Assembly (NCBI RefSeq): GCF_029962835.1
Contig: NC_080579.1
Span: 78,056,459 to 78,120,458, forward strand
Origin: Magnolia sinica
Taxonomy: Eukaryota; Streptophyta; Magnoliopsida; Magnoliales; Magnoliaceae
Direction of reading: 5' to 3'
DNA: 64,000 nucleotides
Positions 58,261 to 64,000 of this stretch are shown here, in pieces. Numbering within the stretch: position 1 is the stretch's first letter; each line of letters begins with the position of its first letter. The translations under genes were made by a program, and so were the position numbers. Under the pieces are notes generated by a model. That model ran no database searches. It was not told the DNA's origin and saw only the letters and a list, made by a program, of their open reading frames with translations.

Positions 58261-59000
58261 TTACTTATGTGATTGATGTTTAAACTGTAAAGAGGGCTTG
58301 GGATCATGTTCTTCTTGTAATGGAGCTTGGAATGCTCATTAGAGTGAAGAATCTTTGATCTCTTTGGGATAGAGCTTAGAAGGTTTGAGGAAGAGTGGAA
58401 TACACTAGGGCTTCTAATTCACCAAAATCCATCAATTCTACAATGATCTGATTGCAAATTTTATAGAGAAAAAGCTCCAACGGATCTATAATGGTTAATA
58501 TCGATCAAATCAAGCAGCTCCTTCGATCAATCGAACTTAATTCGGTTATCAGGCAGAAAGCTCATTGAACACTTTTGCGCACTTTCGATCGATCGAACTT
58601 GATATGTCGATCGATCGAACGTCAAATCCAAAATAGGGCAGAAAGTTTGTTGGATGTTTTTGCTCACCTTCGATCGATCAAGACCAATTGAAGGTTTGCC
58701 CGATTGATTGAAGATCGATCAAACTTGTGCATTTTGATTCTCAGTTTGAACACGCACTTTTGCACACGATCTTGCCGAACGACTAAGGGTTTTCCTATTT
58801 AGAACAAGTCATTTAAGATAGGTTGTTTTAGAACTAAGGGAGCCTAGGGCTAGGATTACCAAGGCACCTCATGATTTACCTGTTGTCTTCAGCTTTAATG
58901 CTTAAAGTTTTTGAGACTTCAGTCTTAATTTCTCCCTATGAAGGCTCAACTGACTTAGGACACCCTAGCTCACGTCATTGACAAAACCAAGGCACTAACA
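58260..59000 (-). mobile_element. Copia (SIRE-like) LTR, reverse, 5' part
   Basis: Read on the minus strand it starts TGTTAGTGCCTTGGTTTTGT at 59000, typical of a SIRE-type LTR start. U3 text with 'cgatcgatcgaac' and 'ttcgatcgatc' repeats lies at 58560-58720. The U3 words resemble those at 16200-16400. The rest of the LTR is not seen. Confidence 0.5.
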
Positions 59001-61640
59001 GATGCCATGTCTCAGAAATCAGGCCATTACCATCCTTAGATGACTACATGTGCAGAATGGATGAACAATTAGAAGAAATTGACTACCGATCCAAATTATA
59101 TTTACACATGGCTCACTTGATGGCAAGATCCTCTTGATTTTTAGATATGGCAGCTATATAGTGGGGATCACCTGATGAGACTTGACACCATGTACATTAA
59201 AACCCCAGTGCTCCACTCATCATTTATCCACATGTACATTGATTGTGGATGTTGGCCAATTTTTAGTTGTGAATGTTTCCTTACAAGTGTGGTTTGCCTA
59301 ATGAGCAAGCAAGCGAAGTTTGGGTTCAAGAACATGCATAGTTCTCACTTTTAGCGCATTTGCTTGTGAGGAGAGCAACCTTCACTAAATATTTGAGCAA
59401 TGTGATACACACATGTTTCTATCTATCCATTATATTTGGCAGGGCTCATTGTCGATATGCCTTGGCCCAAAAATCAGGTCAAATCCACTTATTAGGTGAT
59501 GCACTCAAGTACATGTGATATGCACCCCCTTGTATTTTGTTATAACCATCATTCATCATATGCATGTGTGACCCAACTAATGTTGTTCAAAAGGTTGTGC
59601 GGTCACCAGCTTTTTCTTAGAATGGTACATTGCAACAATACCTTTCTTGTTGGCATTTGAAACCCATAAATCTTTTATTTTAAGATATGAACTTCTATGA
59701 AGATGATTTACATGATTGATGATTATATGAACTGCAGTGTTCTTAATATCTAATTAGTATACATGATTTTTGCAATTTTGAGTGAAGTCGAAAGACGTGG
59801 CATATAATGATCCTACCAACTGCAATCAAGGTGTTCCATAGTGGTAACGGTGGCTGTAACCGCCACTGCTGTTACCTTTATGATGCAGGCTGTTACGGCC
59901 TATTCTTTTTTTCTTTTTTCTTTTTTTTTTTGGGGGAGGGGGAACCTATTTCGAGGCTGTTATGGGACTGTTATGGGCAGTTTTTTCTGTAATGGCCATT
60001 TTGGCCCTGTAACACATAACGGTTATGGCCGTTACTGTTACATAACTGTTTTTGTAAACCATGCCTCCAATAGTTGCATGTGTATCACAAATTGTATTTG
60101 TCAAAGAATCTTGTTGTAACTCATTCCTAGGCAGTGCTCCATATACAAATGGTGAATATTAAGGCCATCCAATATGGTGCCCAAAGGTTCGTCATATGAA
60201 AGAATCGTTTTTTTTTTTTTGGAAGCTTGTTGATACTGTGAAAAGCAAGTCTCTGTTGTGGGACACTTGTGTTTTAGTGGGAAAGGGATTATTGTTGTTG
60301 CTGTTCACTAGCATTTAGCTACACAAATAATCATTTAGTTCAAGACTGTTTCTAGCATTTGGGTGGAATTATTCATCACTACTTCAATAATGTGCTTGAC
60401 ATTTTTTGAGTTATCAAGTCCAACATTGAGATACCCCTCTGGAAATCCAACATTGACTGAGATTTGAATCTTTTAAAGTATCTAAAATTATATAGTCTGG
60501 TGTTTTTATGAAACTTTATGTTTGAATTGTTATATTAGTAGCTAATTTTACAGAGTATCACCTTGAGGTGATCAATTGTACACGGGCTCCTTTAACTATT
60601 GAAGACAAAGGGTCAAGCCTCTGATTGCAATAGAAAAGGATTCCTCTCCTAGAATATCATATGTAACATGTTCATTCAACTTTCAATTTTATATGCTCTA
60701 GTCATGGAACTAAGGCTTTCATGTTCCAAAATGTACTATTTAGTAATATATATACCTTATTTGAAGGTATTTAGATTTGGGTTTCTCATCATTTGATTTT
60801 CTTTTTCAATTGAAAGAAGCAATGCCTTGTTGATGCTGGATGTGCTCACCAATACACCAAAGTTCATAGGCATCATATTGAGGAGAATGTTATCACTTGA
60901 AAGAATTTGGGTATGGCAATCAAGCTCTGCAATATTTTAGGGAGTCATTCAATCTCTGGGATTCATCTCCTATGAATGCAATTGGGCTTATTTTTGGGGT
61001 ATTGAAGAAATGGTTCTGAGATTTTCAAGTAGCCTCCTCATATCTGTTAAATTGCAAGTCAATTTAGTCCTAGCGTGTTGTACGTTGTACAATTACATTC
61101 AAGTTGAAAATGGATGTGAAGATCTGGTATTTGGTGAATACAACAAAGTGATTCAAAATCTATCATTTGAAGAAACGAGTTGTTGGATCCATGCACAATA
61201 GATGATAACTCATATGAGAAACAATGAGATGTGGGAAATTTTTTGTGCAACAAGATTTTAAATGAGATACATATACAAAATTTCAGGATGCAGAGTTTGA
61301 CCAGAGTACAATTGAGTGAAGATCTTAAAGTCTGCTCAGTGTTACGATATGTTTTAGTCGATTTTATTGTAAAAAAAAAAAAAAACAACAAAAAAAAAAA
61401 AAGAAAGAAAAGAAAAGAAAAGAAAATTGTATAGTGGAAGTTTAGATGAGAGTTGAGGTGATTGTAATGATGTTAGGTATTTTATTACTCTTATGCTAGA
61501 GCTACTGTTATCTTGTTGTTGTTTTTTTTTTTTTTGGTTTTGTTTTTTGTTTTTAATACTTAATTTTAGTTGTGAAGGGTTTGTTGAAGCCTTTGTGGAA
61601 TTTGAAATGGAGAAATGTAATGTGTAATGCTTTCTGTTTT
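59001..61640. other. Long stretch without supported genes
   Basis: AT-rich; frames near 59807-60119, 61010-61201 and 61059-61391 have no recognisable domain. Simple repeats: (A)n near 61370-61400 and (T)n near 60209 and 61525. A gene fragment at 60820-61330 cannot be excluded, but I recognise nothing. Confidence 0.35.
59838..60060. repeat. Inverted GTTACGG-rich repeat, MITE-like
   Basis: 'gtggtaacggtggctgtaaccgcc' and 'gctgttacggcc' on the left face 'gtaacacataacggttatggccgttactgttacataac' on the right. Probably a small MITE made of gttac/gtaac words; termini not resolved. Confidence 0.45.
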
Positions 61641-61649
61641 CATCTATGG

Positions 61650-61900
61650 TGCTTCACATCATCATCTAAGCTCTATCCCAACTAATTGGGATTTGCTACA
61701 TGAATCTTTTTCTGCCATTCTACTCTTGAGGGGCCATAACTTAGTTTCAACCATAGATAATTGAGACTTTTCTTACTACCTCCTTCCCTTTTCTCTTTTA
61801 GAGCCTTCATTGCCATAATGAAAATTAATGTTGCCAATCTTCTTCTAGTGCATGATGTCTCTGCAACTCCACTGCCACAAGAGCACACCAGGGCTGGTTG
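61650..61900 (-). mobile_element. RTE-type LINE 3' fragment
   Basis: The minus strand ends its frame with VEWQKKIHVANPN, matching the conserved RTE-LINE C-terminus (..eW.kRIHVADP..lG). 'attagttgggatagagctt' and a short 'gatgatgatg' tail at about 61660 follow. 5'-truncated; only about 70 codons remain. The same tail motif, decayed, occurs at 43672 and 45797. Confidence 0.6.
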
Positions 61901-62405
61901 GAATGATGCATGTGATGCATTTTAGTTTGAGCTTTGATAATATTGGAAAATGTTTTGGTATAGGGTAGAAGTTTCAGTCATCGGTTAGATGAATGTTTTA
62001 GTTGTAACAATTAGAGGGCCAGTATAACTAGGTTAGAAGAAATTATTGCAACATACATGCACTTCTCCAGTATAGTAAATTCGGTTAAGTCTTAGGTCTG
62101 GCTAGACCTGGCCTGGCCTAACCCTTGAGACCCAAGGCCTAAGCTTTAGAAACAATTGCTTGGACTTTGGGCTCAACTTGACTAGACTGGTCAGCCCTTA
62201 AAATTGGTAAATTTCTCTCTTTCTCACTTGGATGTTCCCAATCTATCTGTTAATTAAGTGGGTCCCACTTGCACAAAGATATAAACATTTTAGAGCAATT
62301 AAACCAATGGTTTACATTCAAGATGATAGGTTTCCTTAACTTTAGGTCTAGTTGTGTCTGTTTAGTTTTAATAGTGTGCGATTGTGTGTATAAATAGAGG
62401 GAGAG
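61901..62405. other. Noncoding stretch
   Basis: Includes 'ctggctagacctggcctggcctaaccc' and 'gactagactggtcagccc' words near 62097-62200, which look like remnants of the CCTGG/GGGCC-rich hAT-type MITEs. No gene. Confidence 0.35.
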
Positions 62406-62409
62406 GAAT

Positions 62410-62745
62410 GCTCACTTGCGCACCCTTTTATGGGAGGACCTTTGCACATGTGTCATGGGCATGGAATCTGAACGGTCCATGTGATGTGGGACCACTCGAA
62501 ACTCTATGGGCCCAATTTCCATCCTGATGCAAAACTCTAGTGGGCTGTAGCAAAGAGAAATGCAATGCAAGGGAATAAACTGTTTCCTTTTGCCATGGTC
62601 CACCAGAGTTTTGCATCGGGCTGAAAGTTGGGCTTGTGAGGTTTCAAGGGGTGCTGCATCACATGGACCGTTTAGATTTTGTGCCCATGACACGTGTGCA
62701 AAGGTCCTCACGTAAGAATAAGGTGTGTGCAATTTAGTCCATCCA
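62410..62745. mobile_element. MITE with ~75-bp inverted ends
   Basis: Left 'ggacctttgcacatgtgtcatgggcatg' and 'gaacggtccatgtgatg' (62437-62488) mirror 'catcacatggaccgtttaga..gtgcccatgacacgtgtgcaaaggtcc' (62659-62708). The loop has a second pairing, 'gatgcaaaactct.gtgg' with 'ccaccagagttttgcatc'. The minus frame across it is not a gene. TSD not resolved. Confidence 0.8.
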
Positions 62746-62859
62746 TCTGTGCGCCCAACCATGCAAAATTCTCTATTTGTCCGGAACTCAATTTGAAACC
62801 TAGCTGCAAAGGCCCAATGGGTACTTAAAACTTGATCAGATTTGGGTCTTCAAGAAGTA

Positions 62860-63021
62860 GACTAGGCCCACCGCGATGTATGTATTATGTACGTATGCCA
62901 TCTGTTTATTTTGAGAGATCATTTTAGGGAACGACTCAGATGATCCAAAGCTCAAGTGTGCCACACCATAGACGACTGTGGGGACAATGATGCCCATTGT
63001 TGAAACCTTCCTAGCGTCTAC
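62860..63021. mobile_element. Core-type MITE, left part, split by a hAT element
   Basis: 'taggcccaccgcgatgtatgtatt', 'agagatcattttaggg' and 'gttgaaaccttcctagcgtct' are the first half of the recurrent core. It breaks off at 63021, where TAGGGCTGAAAG of the next element begins; its second half must lie beyond the window. Confidence 0.6.
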
Positions 63022-64000
63022 TAGGGCTGAAAGTCAGGCGGGTTCAACCCAACTGACCTGACATTGGGTTGGGCTCGGGCATGATGTATCGGGTTTGGTC
63101 TCAGGCTTGGGCTTTACAAACACTGGATGCGTCCTACCCCGCCCAGATGGTAATCTGTCCGGGCAGGGCTTTGTGGGGGCCACCGTGATGTAAGTGTTTT
63201 ATCCACACCATTAATCATTTTTTAAAGATCATTTTAAGTTATGATCCAAAAATTTAAGTAGGTTCACAGCGCCAAAGGACCACACGAAAGGAAGCTGCAG
63301 TGATAATGACACTCACTGTTGAAACCTTTCTAAGGGCCACGGTGATTTTTTTAAACCATGCAACCTATTCATAAGGTCGTGTAGATGTGGATGAAGCAAA
63401 AAAACAAATATTAGCTTCATCCAAAACTTCTCTAGCTCCCAAGAAGTTTTTAATGGTGGACGTTCAATGCCCAATTTGTGGTTGACTTGAGACTTTTTCC
63501 TGCCTCATTTTTTGGCTCATACTTTAAAATGATCTGAGAAAAACTATCCACGGCGTGGATAAAGCACTTACATCATGGTGGGCCCTATAGAGCCTTGCCC
63601 AGACGGATTACCATCCCGGCGGGGGTAGGACGCAAACTGTGTCCACAAACACCAACCCAATAAGACTTGGGAACCTAAACCTGATGGATGTATAAGTTAC
63701 TTATAAATTAAAATTGAGTGCAGATTGTCTGTGTTGAAGGCACAAGAAACTCCAGTGCCGTTGGGTCTCATTGGTCCGCGTCATTTTCAATGACTTGAGC
63801 TCCTAAATAAATTGCCTGCTACACAGCACAACTTTTAGAGTAGTTCTATATTTTAGCTTGTTCGTTTAGTAAAAAAAAAAAAATGAAGCTCTTTATGATA
63901 AATAACTACCTATAATTAATGAAATCATAAGTACCAAAAATAAAATAAGAAGTGTCCCTGATATATGATAGACTAATGTAATAACGAAAAAATTAGCATG
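63022..64000. mobile_element. hAT-like element, partial, runs off the window
   Basis: Starts TAGGGCTGAAAGTCAGG with GGGTTGGGC subterminal words. Its middle ('gagtgcagattgtctgtgttgaaggcac', 'gttgggtctcattggtcc') is the reverse complement of the middle of 4742-5323. GCGTCTAC (63014-63021) would be its left TSD copy; the right copy lies beyond position 64000. Confidence 0.75.
63128..63634. mobile_element. Mutator-like MITE nested in the hAT element
   Basis: Termini TGCGTCCTACCCCGCCCAG and, reversed, TGCGTCCTACCCCCGCCGG; then 'atggtaatctgtccgggc' mirrored by 'cagacggattaccat'. It contains the palindromic core with 'cttacatcatggtgggccc'. The 9-mers at the edges agree only partly, so the TSD is uncertain. 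The hAT sequence resumes on its right ('ccacaaacaccaacccaataag'). Confidence 0.65.

Overview
This window is nuclear DNA of a flowering plant, and nearly all of it is transposable-element sequence. The plant call rests on an HMGA-type gene (histone H1-like domain plus AT-hooks), an Athila-lineage Ty3/gypsy element primed by tRNA-Asp, RTE- and L1-type LINEs, and dense hAT, Mutator and PIF/Harbinger-like non-autonomous elements. A magnoliid or other early-diverging angiosperm is my impression from the repeat style; nothing here proves it. The only intact cellular gene I can support is the two-exon HMGA-like gene at 49304-49899.

Layout. 1-4010: a gypsy LTR fragment, then a decayed RTE-LINE reverse transcriptase split by a 2-kb palindromic Mutator-like foldback element. 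4401-6449: nested hAT-like elements and a Mutator-type MITE, most with readable target-site duplications (TSDs). 7261-10127: a PIF/Harbinger-like element holding a broken Myb/SANT-like gene. 10250-16790: a gypsy LTR between two oppositely oriented copia LTRs. 17832-19270: a hAT element and a PIF-like element. 20560-24760: MITE pieces and two SINE copies. 24770-28410: two diverged copies of an LTR-like segment, the second holding a 5'-truncated L1-type LINE with an 11-bp TSD. 28551-29345: a diverged tandem duplication.

29532-46815 is the most complex region. A roughly 2-kb segment (S) is present twice. The first copy is split at GTAAG by an 11-kb composite Athila-like retroelement (31327-42361); the second copy keeps the unoccupied site. 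The composite holds a forward LTR, primer site and damaged gag-pol, yet both its extreme ends are pieces of the same LTR in reverse orientation. S copy 2 lies between ~1.05-kb inverted arms.

47200-49047 carries MITEs up to about 260 bp before the HMGA-like gene start. 49900-64000 has no supportable intact gene: microsatellites, tandem repeats, a decayed gag/protease cut by a hAT element with perfect 8-bp TSDs, a reverse copia LTR, an RTE-LINE tail, and a nest of three elements at the right edge. A palindromic core (GGGCCCACC...GTCCATCC...ATCATTTTAGGG and its inverse) recurs more than a dozen times inside elements with different ends. All coordinates and similarities were read by eye; boundaries called 'about' are approximate.
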